64,000 nt of DNA. Origin: Cellvibrio sp. 79. Its GTDB lineage: Bacteria > Pseudomonadota > Gammaproteobacteria > Pseudomonadales > Cellvibrionaceae. The notes under the pieces are model-generated. The model made no database searches. It was not told the DNA's origin and saw nothing but the letters and a program-made list of their open reading frames with translations. Below are positions 20,465 through 29,903 of this stretch, piece by piece. The stretch lies in the NCBI GenBank assembly GCA_003056245.1, contig MVDH01000003.1:1629497-1693496 (forward strand), in the 5' to 3' direction. How positions within the stretch are numbered: position 1 is the stretch's first letter; each line of letters begins with the position of its first letter. The translations under genes were made by a program, and so were the position numbers.

Positions 20465-20712
20465 AATGCGTTGGCCTTGTCCCATAATTTTTTAAATTCT
20501 TCTTCAGTAATTTCCAAATCAGAATCAGTTGGTTCAAACTCTGGCTGATCGGTATAAAAATATTCCTCGTTGTTTTCAGCTTCCGGAGTTGCCCAATATA
20601 AATTATCTCCAAATGCATTGATTTGCCGGGTAATAATTCCATTATCTACCTCGCAAAAAAAATGGCCTTCCATTCCCTCATGTGACTCGGTGTAGCATTT
20701 ATAGTATTTCAT
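20461..20712 (-). CDS. Small acidic protein, probable immunity protein for the Rhs toxin
   Basis: This 83-residue protein has 20 Asp/Glu against 6 Lys/Arg, begins MKYYKCYTESHEGMEGHFF, and has an acidic C-terminal half (PTDSDLEITEEEFKKLWD). I do not recognise a named family. Its ATG overlaps the Rhs stop by one base (TAATG), and its stop overlaps the macro-domain gene. Position directly after a toxin C-terminus, small size and acidity are the usual marks of an immunity protein that blocks its cognate toxin. Confidence 0.65.
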   Translation of the reverse strand: MKYYKCYTESHEGMEGHFFCEVDNGIITRQINAFGDNLYWATPEAENNEEYFYTDQPEFEPTDSDLEITEEEFKKLWDKANAL

Positions 20713-23700
20713 TAATCCAAAACCTTTCCTGATCGCACAATCCGATCGGTTAAATCCAGATTGTCATCGTTAAGTATAAACTGGACGCCTTTGCGAAGTT
20801 GGTTGCCTTGTGTAGTAACGCCTTGCCGGACAACCAGGTCTGATACATCGATTTCGACAAAATGAGAAATTTTATTGCCCATATTGCCCCGGTTATAAAA
20901 CAGTGATGAAAGCTGTCCGAGGGATAATTGCCCGGCTTTTATCTGTTCCTGGGTCAAATCCTGTTTTGTTAATCCAACTATGCTATCAGGAGAAATATCT
21001 GCAAGATACTGCCCATCGCCATGTCTGGCATGTTCAAACCCTTTTGAATTAAATAAAGTTTTGGACGTTAAAATTTTGCCCAGGTTTTCTTCGCTGGTGT
21101 AGTGGAAAAGAGTAGTTCTCCCGCCGGAGTAGAGCACGCTTGGTAAACGCTCTGTGCCGCCGGCTTTCTTTGCATTTAAAGAACCAATAGATTCCAGCTC
21201 ATCGGTATCAACATCACCTATTCGTTTATTGGATGTTCCGCAATCACCTGAATTTTTCTTGCCGCTTAATCCTAATGGATCAATATAAATCGTTGGATCG
21301 TTAACATAACCATAAACTTGCATCCCCCCCGCTAACCGGATTGGGTCCTGGCTGATGTATTGTCCATCTACAGGGTCATAATATCTAAACCTGTTGTAAT
21401 ACAATCCTGTTTCACTGTCTTCATATTGGCCCGGAAAGCGAAACGGACAAAAGCTGCCATGACCCTGAATCTGGCGTAGCGCGCCCCAAATATTAATTTC
21501 GGCGGACCACACTTGTTGCCCGCAATTATCGAAGATGACGGCAGGAGTGCCGAGGTGATCATTAATAATTGAATAGTGTTCATCGCCTACCAGCTTGGCC
21601 ATAGGAGAAAAGCTGTCTGGTTCAAACAGCCAGCAGATAGGTCTATCGACACTTCCCTCCTGATAGGCCGGCGGGGCTTGAGGTTCTATAGGTTGCAAAA
21701 ATTGCTTATGGAAATCCGCACGAATATCTTCCGCTAGCGATAATTGTTGTGCGAATTGCGGTGGTGAGGTGGACGTAGCGGCTGTTTCGACCCACTCATG
21801 TAATGGATTGTTATCATCCCAGATCCAGTGGGTTATTTTATTATTAAATATTTTTCGAATGCGCCTGCCCAGCGCATCGTATGCAAAGGTCACCTCGGCA
21901 TTGTCAGGCCTGATAACCTTTACCAGCCAGCCATTACCATCCCATTGGTAACGCCAACGTTTATTTCCCTGTTCCAGTTTGCTAATCAAATTCCCTTCTG
22001 AGTCGTAATGATAACGGGTGGTGCCTTTTGTTGTATGAACTGCCAATAGTTGACCTGCAGGGCCATACTCGCGGTCCTTATGAGAATGTGTTTTAAATAA
22101 ATTTCCTATTGAATCTGGTATTCGTAAATCAAAACTCTCATCGCTGTATCGTGCGGAAAACAAATTTCCCAGTGCGTCGTGCTGAAATATTGTTTCCCGA
22201 TGAAGCCCATCAATTAGTTTCAATAACCGATTATTCACACCCCATATGTAATGTTTACTACTGTGTATTTTTTTTCCCTGGATAATTTCCTGGTAAACCG
22301 GGCGACCTAGCTTATCGCGCGTGGTGTGGCTTTGTATTCCACCCGTTAAATTACGTTGTATTTCCAGTCCACGACTATCGCGTTTAAATGCAATCTCGAA
22401 ATGTGTATTTTCTTCTTTTATTCCAAGCACATCTCCGCGCTTGTTTCGATCAATCCTCTGGTTTAAACCTTGAGAGGTTTTTATTCTGGTGCGATTTCCC
22501 AGTGCATCATATTCAGATGATATCCAATATTCATCTTGAAATTCCTTGATGGGTCTTCCAAATGCGTCCAGCTCCCATTTCAACACTCGTGAATCATTGG
22601 TTGCTTGAATCAGGTCGCCGTTTTCTCGATATGCGAATTTTTTAGAAGTGCCATCGCTGTGCAAAACCTGAGTTAACTGATTGTTCGGGTTATATGTATA
22701 TGTTGAATAACGCTGCTCGGGACGATTGGTTCGCACTATGCGACCCGCTGGATCTATAATAAATTGCCGCATCAATCCGTCGAATCCGGACTCGGAAATT
22801 ATTTCATTTCTGGCATTTCGTTCAAAGTGATATGCGTGGCCGTTTTCATTAAAAATTCTTCGAAGTTGATCCTCTGTATCATACTCAAACCTTATTGTTT
22901 TTCCGGCTTGCGCGCGCGAAACTACCCGACCTGTGCCGCTGTATGCAAAGAAAACTTCCTGTTGATCATCTTTTGCGTGAACGATATTGTTACCTTGCCC
23001 ATAGGTAAACGAGCGGACATTTCCATCTGGTTCTTCGATTTTTTGTACGCGTGAAAGCCTATCGAAAAAAAGTTTACGCCGATTACCGCTATTGTCATTC
23101 GATACCAGTAAATTTCCCAGGGCATCATATTCCAGTAGTAGTTGTTCGTTGTTCCCATCACCTAAACTGCGTAAATTCAAATTGTGATCATAAAAGAAAA
23201 ACAGTTTATTGCCATTTGCATCGTTAATGGCACTTAGCATGCCTTCATCGTACACATAAGAAGTGACAGCACCTAATGGGTCTATTTTGGTTTTTATCCG
23301 ATTGGTGTCGTCATATGTATAGCGCCAGCTGCAACCTATTTGGTCAATGGTTTCAATAAGATTTTGATTGCTATCAAAGATCAACTGTATGGCATGGCCT
23401 TCGGCACCGATTGCTTTTATTGTATTTCCAAACCCATCATACTCATATCGCGTTTTGTAACCCAGCTCATTTGTCTCGCACACAACTTGCGAATATTCGT
23501 TGTATTCCACCAGGCTCGCATGATTTAACGAATCAACAATGCGATATGGTAAAACACCATTGTGATAATAAGTTGTTATGTGGCCGAGTGAGTTTTTTAC
23601 ATAGGTAATATTATTTTCAAGATCGTAACGAATTTCGCGATAATAAATCCCTTCATCGCCCCAGGTTCGCAAGCAGCGGGCGTTGTGATCAAGTCCATCG

Positions 23701-25064
23701 TATTCAAAATAAAAACTGAGGCCGCTGCGGAAGGTTTCTTTAATTAATAATTTGTGATCGTAGTGATATTGCAGTGGCTGCTGAAGTGCGTCATCAACTT
23801 GAACAAGCATGCCATCGCGATAATGATGTTCCACCGCACAGAATAGTGTGGGGGTGGCGTGGTCGCGGGTAACGTTGGATTCCGGTTCCGGTAAAAATAT
23901 TTTATGGATGCGATTGCCATCGGTGTAGCTGAGTTGAATCAGCCGGCCGCCGCTGTCGATGATTTGATGCAGCTGGCCTTTATCGTTGTAATAAAATTTA
24001 ATTGCAGCGCCGCTGGTTGTTTGCGAGAGCGAGGTGAGTAATTGGTTATCCTGCTGTCCGTTAAATGGCGCAAAGCGATAACGCTGTTTGTCTTTGGTAT
24101 CCAGTGCATAGCCGTCCTCATCGCGAAACAGCGTCATCCGCTCCTGGCGATCAAAACAAGTTTCATTAATATCCAGCGCTGGAAATGCAACAGATCTTCC
24201 ATCAGCCAAACGCACGGCAACAGCATTATCCATTTCACAGAGTTTTAAATCATAATTGTGATGCCAGCCATGACCGAGTGGACCATCGTAAACGGAAGTG
24301 CTGTACCAGGTACGCTCCCACACTAATGGCAATGGGCCCGGTAGGGAGAAATCGATATGATCGGTAAACATTTTTCCGGTAGCGACATCGACCGGGTGGC
24401 CCGTTACCGTACAAATTCCTTTATGGACTTTATTGCGCACATTCGGTGGCACACCTAATTTGTCCATCGCTTTTTTGGCGCGCTTGTGAATGGCATCGGA
24501 CATTTTTTTGATGCGCTTGCTTTTCTTTTGCATCTTGCGCAATTTTTTAAACGCACCGCCCAGGGCCGCAAAACCGCCCATCATCGCGAGTCCCATCATA
24601 TCGATGGTGGGTCCACCCCCGACCATCACCGGCATGCCTAATGGAATGGCAATGACGACGCTGGTGGGTAACACCATACCAAAAGATTTTTTCGGTTTCT
24701 TTTTTCGTGGCGGTGCGATAAGACCGATGTCGTGACAGCTCAGCGTGGGTAATGCGGTGTAACTTAATGGGCCTCCATCGGCGAGTACGGTGAGGCTGCC
24801 CATAAAAATTTCATCTTCATTCATGGGCGGTTTTACAAAAGGACCACCCATTGGAATATGCGGGATTGGCCTGCCGGCGGTACCGGCCGTTGAACGCGGC
24901 AAACCACCGACTTTTACGGTTGCACCAAGAATCGGGACATAATCAATCACATCAAAAATTAAGGCGATGTGCGGATGGGGAATAGGAATAGGGCCTGCCG
25001 GAGGAATGGCGAGTATATGGATGTCGATGCCGAGTACGGGATCAAAATGTTTGCTGATCAGCAT
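20712..25064 (-). CDS. PAAR-Rhs polymorphic toxin with HYD1-type ADP-ribosyltransferase C-terminus
   Basis: This 1450-residue type VI secretion effector has a PAAR-like N-terminus (residues ~1-130, with PHPHIALIFDVIDYVPIL and IPHIPMGG...PPMNEDEIFMGS) and a Lys-rich linker. A long Rhs/YD-repeat shell (~240-1250) follows. The core ends with RYYDPVDGQYISQDPIRLAGG and the cleavage-site motif DPLGL at 1262-1266. The final ~184 residues carry FHYTSEENLGKIL (H1321, Y1322, T1323), GDGQYLADISP and HFVEIDVSDL...DRIVRSGKV. These fit the Tox-ART-HYD1 family, predicted to transfer ADP-ribose from NAD+. The start overlaps the TPR gene by 7 nt and the stop overlaps the putative immunity gene. The toxin's target is unknown. 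Confidence 0.9.
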   Translation of the reverse strand: MLISKHFDPVLGIDIHILAIPPAGPIPIPHPHIALIFDVIDYVPILGATVKVGGLPRSTAGTAGRPIPHIPMGGPFVKPPMNEDEIFMGSLTVLADGGPLSYTALPTLSCHDIGLIAPPRKKKPKKSFGMVLPTSVVIAIPLGMPVMVGGGPTIDMMGLAMMGGFAALGGAFKKLRKMQKKSKRIKKMSDAIHKRAKKAMDKLGVPPNVRNKVHKGICTVTGHPVDVATGKMFTDHIDFSLPGPLPLVWERTWYSTSVYDGPLGHGWHHNYDLKLCEMDNAVAVRLADGRSVAFPALDINETCFDRQERMTLFRDEDGYALDTKDKQRYRFAPFNGQQDNQLLTSLSQTTSGAAIKFYYNDKGQLHQIIDSGGRLIQLSYTDGNRIHKIFLPEPESNVTRDHATPTLFCAVEHHYRDGMLVQVDDALQQPLQYHYDHKLLIKETFRSGLSFYFEYDGLDHNARCLRTWGDEGIYYREIRYDLENNITYVKNSLGHITTYYHNGVLPYRIVDSLNHASLVEYNEYSQVVCETNELGYKTRYEYDGFGNTIKAIGAEGHAIQLIFDSNQNLIETIDQIGCSWRYTYDDTNRIKTKIDPLGAVTSYVYDEGMLSAINDANGNKLFFFYDHNLNLRSLGDGNNEQLLLEYDALGNLLVSNDNSGNRRKLFFDRLSRVQKIEEPDGNVRSFTYGQGNNIVHAKDDQQEVFFAYSGTGRVVSRAQAGKTIRFEYDTEDQLRRIFNENGHAYHFERNARNEIISESGFDGLMRQFIIDPAGRIVRTNRPEQRYSTYTYNPNNQLTQVLHSDGTSKKFAYRENGDLIQATNDSRVLKWELDAFGRPIKEFQDEYWISSEYDALGNRTRIKTSQGLNQRIDRNKRGDVLGIKEENTHFEIAFKRDSRGLEIQRNLTGGIQSHTTRDKLGRPVYQEIIQGKKIHSSKHYIWGVNNRLLKLIDGLHRETIFQHDALGNLFSARYSDESFDLRIPDSIGNLFKTHSHKDREYGPAGQLLAVHTTKGTTRYHYDSEGNLISKLEQGNKRWRYQWDGNGWLVKVIRPDNAEVTFAYDALGRRIRKIFNNKITHWIWDDNNPLHEWVETAATSTSPPQFAQQLSLAEDIRADFHKQFLQPIEPQAPPAYQEGSVDRPICWLFEPDSFSPMAKLVGDEHYSIINDHLGTPAVIFDNCGQQVWSAEINIWGALRQIQGHGSFCPFRFPGQYEDSETGLYYNRFRYYDPVDGQYISQDPIRLAGGMQVYGYVNDPTIYIDPLGLSGKKNSGDCGTSNKRIGDVDTDELESIGSLNAKKAGGTERLPSVLYSGGRTTLFHYTSEENLGKILTSKTLFNSKGFEHARHGDGQYLADISPDSIVGLTKQDLTQEQIKAGQLSLGQLSSLFYNRGNMGNKISHFVEIDVSDLVVRQGVTTQGNQLRKGVQFILNDDNLDLTDRIVRSGKVLD

Positions 25065-26377
25065 GTCATTGACTCAATTTTTTGCAACCATCCTTCGCCG
25101 AGTAAATCGTCGAAACGATGTTTGATGTGATGATCGATATCGCCGTTCGGACTAATCCGCAGTAATGCTTGCCCTAAAAAGGGCAGTGTGGATTGTGCGC
25201 GTTGTTGTTCATCCATTTTGCTGCCAGCATCAAGCGCTTTCATGCCGTATTCCCATGCAACTTTGGTGTAGCTGGCGCGCTCCATACAAAAGCTGGTCAT
25301 GCGCCAGCCTTCCAATGTCATTAATAAATCCTGTTGTGATTCCGCAAGCTGCGCGCCTTTCGCGTAGGCATTGGCTGCATCTTCAAAACGCCCGGCACTG
25401 AACAGGCAGGTGCCTTCGCAAACCAGTGCTTGCAAGCGCAATTTATTACAGCCCGGAATATTTTCCTGTTCACCCTGAGCCGCGATAGTGTGTGCGATGC
25501 GATAATCGGCCAGCGCCGAATCATGGAGCTGCAAATTTAAATAGCCCGCCGCGCGCGTGAGTAACGTAACTGCCCACATATCCAGCCAATGGTGTTCTTG
25601 TGCGAGTGCAATGGCAGCGGCCGCGAGTTTTTCAATCGCTGGTTTATCTTGCTTGCCCACCGCTTTTTGCAGATCGACAGTGATATTTCGAAATGCCGCG
25701 TTAGGTGATCCGTCATCCGCCTCTTTCAATACGGCCTTAATCGCTTCATTCATGTTGACCGGTGCATCCAGGCTGTGCAGGTGCTGTGATTTTTCTCGCG
25801 CAAGTGTTGCCAGTGAAGAATTTTTTTCGGTGTCAAAAAAAACCAGCTTTAAATTATCAGGCCATTGGTAGCGCGAATTGATTTCACAGCATTGGTCCCA
25901 CCAATGGGTGTATTGCTGCGCGTTTTTTATAACGGATGGCGTAATGACTATCACTATGTAGTGGACGTAATCTTCAAATGCCCGTAACGCACCAATACAG
26001 CTGCGAAACAGAGCATTGTAGCCTGTGCGGCTGTCCCTTAAGTCCGGCTTGATCCAATCGTGGTCAGTGGTTGCGGGTGTTTGTGATTCGGTTTCTTCCA
26101 GCAGGGCATCCGCAATTCCTTCTTCGATCATTGAATTCATTTCTTCGGCAAGCGTATAGCTGAACGTTTCAGCTGAAATAAATTCGGCGTGCAAATGAAT
26201 AAACAATTCCGGATTTTTTTCATCCAGTTGTTCTTTGGTTTTGATAAAACCCAAGCCCAATTCAATATCATCAGGCGAGAAATGCCAGCGCAAAATGGGA
26301 AGCTTGCTACTGATAAAATCTTCCCACTGCTCGTTTAGTTTTTCCAATTCGCGCTGGATTGGATTTGATGTGCTCAT
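25058..26377 (-). CDS. TPR-repeat protein between VgrG and Rhs (putative effector-loading factor)
   Basis: This 439-residue cytoplasmic protein has no signal peptide. The N-terminal ~220 residues (PIQRELEKLNEQWEDFISSKLPILRWHF...) match nothing I can name. The C-terminal half is helical with TPR-like units, for example ADYRIAHTIAAQGEQ, LVCEGTCLFSAGRFEDAANAYAKGAQLAE and VAWEYGMKALDAG. It lies 22 nt after vgrG and overlaps the Rhs start by 7 nt, so the three are co-translated. A role in loading the PAAR-Rhs effector onto VgrG is inferred from position only. No Eag-type chaperone gene is present. Confidence 0.6.
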   Translation of the reverse strand: MSTSNPIQRELEKLNEQWEDFISSKLPILRWHFSPDDIELGLGFIKTKEQLDEKNPELFIHLHAEFISAETFSYTLAEEMNSMIEEGIADALLEETESQTPATTDHDWIKPDLRDSRTGYNALFRSCIGALRAFEDYVHYIVIVITPSVIKNAQQYTHWWDQCCEINSRYQWPDNLKLVFFDTEKNSSLATLAREKSQHLHSLDAPVNMNEAIKAVLKEADDGSPNAAFRNITVDLQKAVGKQDKPAIEKLAAAAIALAQEHHWLDMWAVTLLTRAAGYLNLQLHDSALADYRIAHTIAAQGEQENIPGCNKLRLQALVCEGTCLFSAGRFEDAANAYAKGAQLAESQQDLLMTLEGWRMTSFCMERASYTKVAWEYGMKALDAGSKMDEQQRAQSTLPFLGQALLRISPNGDIDHHIKHRFDDLLGEGWLQKIESMTC

Positions 26378-26399
26378 GATTTTATTTTTCTAATCAGCG

Positions 26400-28541
26400 T
26401 TAGTTTAATTTAACCAGCGGACCCATTACTGACACTCCGGTAGCATCAATTTTTACTGAGCTGGCACCCATCGACAACGTAATTCCCGACGGATCAATAG
26501 TGATGCTGGTGCCGCCTACGGCAAGGGCAATTTGCGATTGTCCGTTCATGGCAATCGATAATGCGGAGGTGGTAGCACTCGTGGAGATGGAAACATTTTG
26601 CGCAAGCGCGCTGATTTCCTGATTGCCGGTAATTGAAAATGTCTGGTTGCCGCTGACAGTGGTCTGTTGGTTAGCACCGATGGTGTTGGTTTGATTGGAG
26701 CCAACATTAACGGATTGATTTGAACCGATACTCAAGTCTTGGTTACTGGCAACGTTACGGCTTTCGTTGGCACCGATGGTGGATTCTGCATTGCCACTGG
26801 TATTTTCGGTTTTATTGCCGGAGGTGGAGAATGACCGGTTGCCTTGTACACTGGAATCCTGATTGCCTTGCACACTGGCGCTTTCGTTTCCTTGTACGCT
26901 TAATGACGCATTGCCTTTTACGGTCGATGAATTATTGCCATCGACATTGTAAGTTGCATTGCCTGTGGTCGATGAATTCAGATCATTGCCAACGGTGGTG
27001 TTGTAATCTTTTTTTGCATGGAGTTTAACTTGTTGTGAATCGCCAGTGTCTTCCAATGAAAACTCATTGGAACCACCCACATCACCTTTCACTGTTTTTG
27101 ATTTCATGCCTGCATAATTTTTTCCGGCTGGCAACGCAACCGGCGGCATGTGCGTGCTGTTATAAACACTGCCAATAACCAGTGGCTGGTCCGGATCACC
27201 ATTCACAAAGGTAACAACAACTTCCTGGCCAACACGCGGAATATTTAATGTTCCCCATTTGTTGCCGGCCCAGAGTGTTGCTACACGCACCCAGCATGAG
27301 CTGGTTTCATTTTTTTCGCCGTATCTGTCCCAATGGAATTGCAGTTTTATCCGTCCATATTTATCGGTATAGATTTCGTCACCGGCGGGGCCAACGACTA
27401 CCGCAGTTTGTACTCCGTCAATCCTTGGCTTAGTGGTATTGAGTGGCGGGCGATAAACGACTTCTTCGGGAAAGCATAAAAACCGGTTTTGATAGCTGGA
27501 TGCCTTTCCATCTTCATCCTCGTCCAGATAGCTACCTTCAAACGCCTGATGGGAAATTTCTGAAATAACAAACGTTTTTTTATCATCAACCAATGCTTCA
27601 TCGGAAAGTAATTTAAATTTTTTCCCCACTTCCAGATAATTGAGATTGCCTCCGGCTTGTACTATTTGATAACCGGATTCTTCCTGCTGCATACGAATGC
27701 GCGTAAGGTTTTGCCCGCGTTGGCTTTCATTGTAATTACCCGGGAATTCAAAGCGCTCCAATGCGCTATTGTTGGCTAATTTGATTGAGGTGGGTGTTTC
27801 TGTCAGCAACGAGAGGTTGGCGTTTTCAAAATTATAATCGGTTTGCGCAAATGCACCGGAGCAATATTGGAACCGATGTTGCCATTGATTAAGGTAAAAT
27901 TTGCTGCGACTGCCGGAGCTGTGTTCAATGACTTTTTCATCCAGGAACACAAACGCAGCAGCGTTATCGCCAATAGTCAGGATGTGCTTATCCGCTTGAT
28001 GCTCAAAAAAATAAAATAACCCTTCTTGTTCCAATAACCGGCTGATGAAATTGAAATCAGATTCCTGGTATTGCACGCAATACTCAAGCGGCAGGTGATT
28101 GTCGATCAATGTAAATTTGAAATCATAAAAACCCAGTTCAGTAAAAATGGTTTCAATAATTTTTTGCACGGTTTGATTTTGGAAGATCCTGCAGTTGGTG
28201 CGTTTGTCCAGAAACCACAGCCAGGGCACCAGTTCGGCTTTGTAGCCATACAACCCCTGTTTTTCCAAACCGCTATAAACAAAACTTTTGACAAAACCAT
28301 TTAGTGGTCGGGGATTGCCATCCAGCCCGAGAAACAGCGCCATGTGATTGCCGACAATATCCTCAGGCCGAATATTCGCTTCGTAAGAAAGCAAATCGAT
28401 ATTGATCGTAAACAGTTTCGAAAAAAACTCTGTTGCTTGTACGCGGCGCAGTAGAAATACATCTTTTCCCAAACCGGTTTCCACTCGCATGGAACGATTG
28501 TCCTGGGTGTATTTGATGGCGGCAGTGAAGAGGCTGTTCAC
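26400..28541 (-). CDS. vgrG: Type VI secretion tip protein VgrG
   Basis: This 713-residue spike protein has a gp27-like base (~1-370), then a gp5-like OB domain (KYGRIKLQFHWDRYGEKNET...IPRVGQEVVVTFVNGDPDQPLVIGSVYN). Residues ~520-645 are a beta-helix made of short repeats with a GN at nearly every eighth position (VQGNESASVQGNQDSSVQGN). No effector domain follows; it ends MGPLVKLN. The start is GTG with a strong AAGGAG site 6 nt upstream. No other T6SS structural gene is in the window, so this is an orphan VgrG paired with its Rhs cargo. Confidence 0.95.
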   Translation of the reverse strand: MNSLFTAAIKYTQDNRSMRVETGLGKDVFLLRRVQATEFFSKLFTINIDLLSYEANIRPEDIVGNHMALFLGLDGNPRPLNGFVKSFVYSGLEKQGLYGYKAELVPWLWFLDKRTNCRIFQNQTVQKIIETIFTELGFYDFKFTLIDNHLPLEYCVQYQESDFNFISRLLEQEGLFYFFEHQADKHILTIGDNAAAFVFLDEKVIEHSSGSRSKFYLNQWQHRFQYCSGAFAQTDYNFENANLSLLTETPTSIKLANNSALERFEFPGNYNESQRGQNLTRIRMQQEESGYQIVQAGGNLNYLEVGKKFKLLSDEALVDDKKTFVISEISHQAFEGSYLDEDEDGKASSYQNRFLCFPEEVVYRPPLNTTKPRIDGVQTAVVVGPAGDEIYTDKYGRIKLQFHWDRYGEKNETSSCWVRVATLWAGNKWGTLNIPRVGQEVVVTFVNGDPDQPLVIGSVYNSTHMPPVALPAGKNYAGMKSKTVKGDVGGSNEFSLEDTGDSQQVKLHAKKDYNTTVGNDLNSSTTGNATYNVDGNNSSTVKGNASLSVQGNESASVQGNQDSSVQGNRSFSTSGNKTENTSGNAESTIGANESRNVASNQDLSIGSNQSVNVGSNQTNTIGANQQTTVSGNQTFSITGNQEISALAQNVSISTSATTSALSIAMNGQSQIALAVGGTSITIDPSGITLSMGASSVKIDATGVSVMGPLVKLN

Positions 28542-28893
28542 AATAATCTCCTTTCAATTGATCCAATCGGGCAAATTGTTCTGGTGATGTTATTGAATGG
28601 GCGGCTCTTCCGTGAGAAGGGATTGGGCAACCATTCTAACGGTCACATGAGCGCTGAATAAATTAGTGTTGACGCGAACTGTGATCTGCTCGGCTTATTA
28701 TCGGGAGGATGATGGTGAATTTATCGGAAATTAGTACCGTATTAAAAGCGTGGCGTTTAATGCTTCGTGTTGCTGGGGATATTTATCATTGAATGGAGAT
28801 CTGAATTGCAAACCCGTTTGCATTAGCGAATCAGCTTTTGCAATAAACCGCTTTTGCGATTTAATTTTTTGCGTGATTGATACATTGGTGAAT
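28542..28893. other. Intergenic region upstream of vgrG
   Basis: This 352-nt region lies between the HD-GYP regulator stop and the vgrG start, both on the minus strand. It must hold the vgrG promoter, but I could not identify a convincing one. The only clear element is the AAGGAG ribosome-binding site directly upstream of the GTG. No reading frame, repeat or terminator stands out. Confidence 0.5.
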
Positions 28894-29892
28894 TTAATCG
28901 TCGAGCAACTGTGCGCGAATTTTTACTATATTGGGCAACGCCGCGAGAAATGCCGCTACCAGCGCCGGATCGAAATGTTTGCCGGACTCTTTGTCGATGT
29001 AGTCTGTTGCCTCCTCAATGGTCCATGCGGCTTTGTAGGGGCGAATGCTAGTGAGCGCGTCAAATACATCGGCGATGGCAACGATACGTGCTTCAACAGG
29101 AATTGCTTCGCGGGCAAGGCCGTGGGGATAGCCGGAACCGTCCCATTTTTCATGATGGTTAAGCGCGATAACGCGCGCGATTTTTAACAGGTTCGAATTG
29201 TCATCGCCAATAATGGTCGCGCCAATTTCGGTGTGGCTTTTCATGATTTCCCATTCGTCCGGTGTGAGTTTGCCCGGCTTTTGTAAAATAACATCGGGGA
29301 TACCAATTTTTCCGATATCGTGCATCGGCGCAGCATTTAATAATTCCTCTGCATCAAGGGCGTTCATTCCTGCTGCCAGTGCAATTTCCCGGGCGTAATG
29401 GCTCATGCGAATAACATGCAGGCCGGTTTCATTGTCTTTGTATTCGGCGGCGCGTCCAAGGCGATGGATAACTTGCAATCGCGTTTCGCGCAGGGTGTCG
29501 ATGCTGACTAATGATAATTGTGTTTTAACGCGCGCTAATACGATGGGCGGGCTTACCGGTTTGGTAATGTAATCAACGCAACCTACAGCAAAACCTTCAG
29601 CTTCATCGCGTGTGTCTGCCAGCGCGGTAACAAATATCACCGGGATATGTTCGGTAGAGGAATTATTTTTGAGTTGCTTGCAGGCTTCCAGGCCGGTAAT
29701 GCCCGGCATCATAATATCCAGCAAAATTAAATCAGGCTGTTCGTTAAGCGCGAGGCTCAATGCTTTTTCACCATCACGCGCGAACAGCAAACGGTAATCC
29801 TGTTGTAAAACCTGTTTTAATACTTGCAGGTTTGCCGGTTCATCATCGACCAGCAATAATTTCGGGCGAATATCCTGTTGTGTAGTAATCAT
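28894..29892 (-). CDS. Two-component response regulator with HD-GYP domain
   Basis: The 332-residue protein has an N-terminal receiver domain (LLLVDDEPANLQVLKQ; phospho-acceptor D59 in LILLDIMMPG; VTALADTRDE; DYITKPVSPP). A full HD-GYP domain follows (MHDIGKIGIPD, MKSHTEIGA, ALNHHEKWDGSGYPHGL, IADVFDALTS). HD-GYP proteins degrade cyclic di-GMP, and all expected metal-ligand motifs are present. I chose ATG 29892 over a TTG at 29925 because a GAG site lies 6 nt upstream. It follows the hybrid kinase gene by 11 nt, so the kinase probably phosphorylates it. Confidence 0.92.
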   Translation of the reverse strand: MITTQQDIRPKLLLVDDEPANLQVLKQVLQQDYRLLFARDGEKALSLALNEQPDLILLDIMMPGITGLEACKQLKNNSSTEHIPVIFVTALADTRDEAEGFAVGCVDYITKPVSPPIVLARVKTQLSLVSIDTLRETRLQVIHRLGRAAEYKDNETGLHVIRMSHYAREIALAAGMNALDAEELLNAAPMHDIGKIGIPDVILQKPGKLTPDEWEIMKSHTEIGATIIGDDNSNLLKIARVIALNHHEKWDGSGYPHGLAREAIPVEARIVAIADVFDALTSIRPYKAAWTIEEATDYIDKESGKHFDPALVAAFLAALPNIVKIRAQLLDD

Positions 29893-29903
29893 ACGTGTCT
29901 CAA

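Noticed and set aside
26610-26985. CRISPR-like short repeats in vgrG
   Set aside because: The repeats are in frame, degenerate at DNA level and encode the GN units of the spike. There are no spacers or cas genes.
20018-28541. Complete type VI secretion cluster
   Set aside because: Only vgrG, a TPR protein, PAAR-Rhs and immunity-type genes are present. No tss baseplate, sheath, Hcp or ClpV genes occur in the window.
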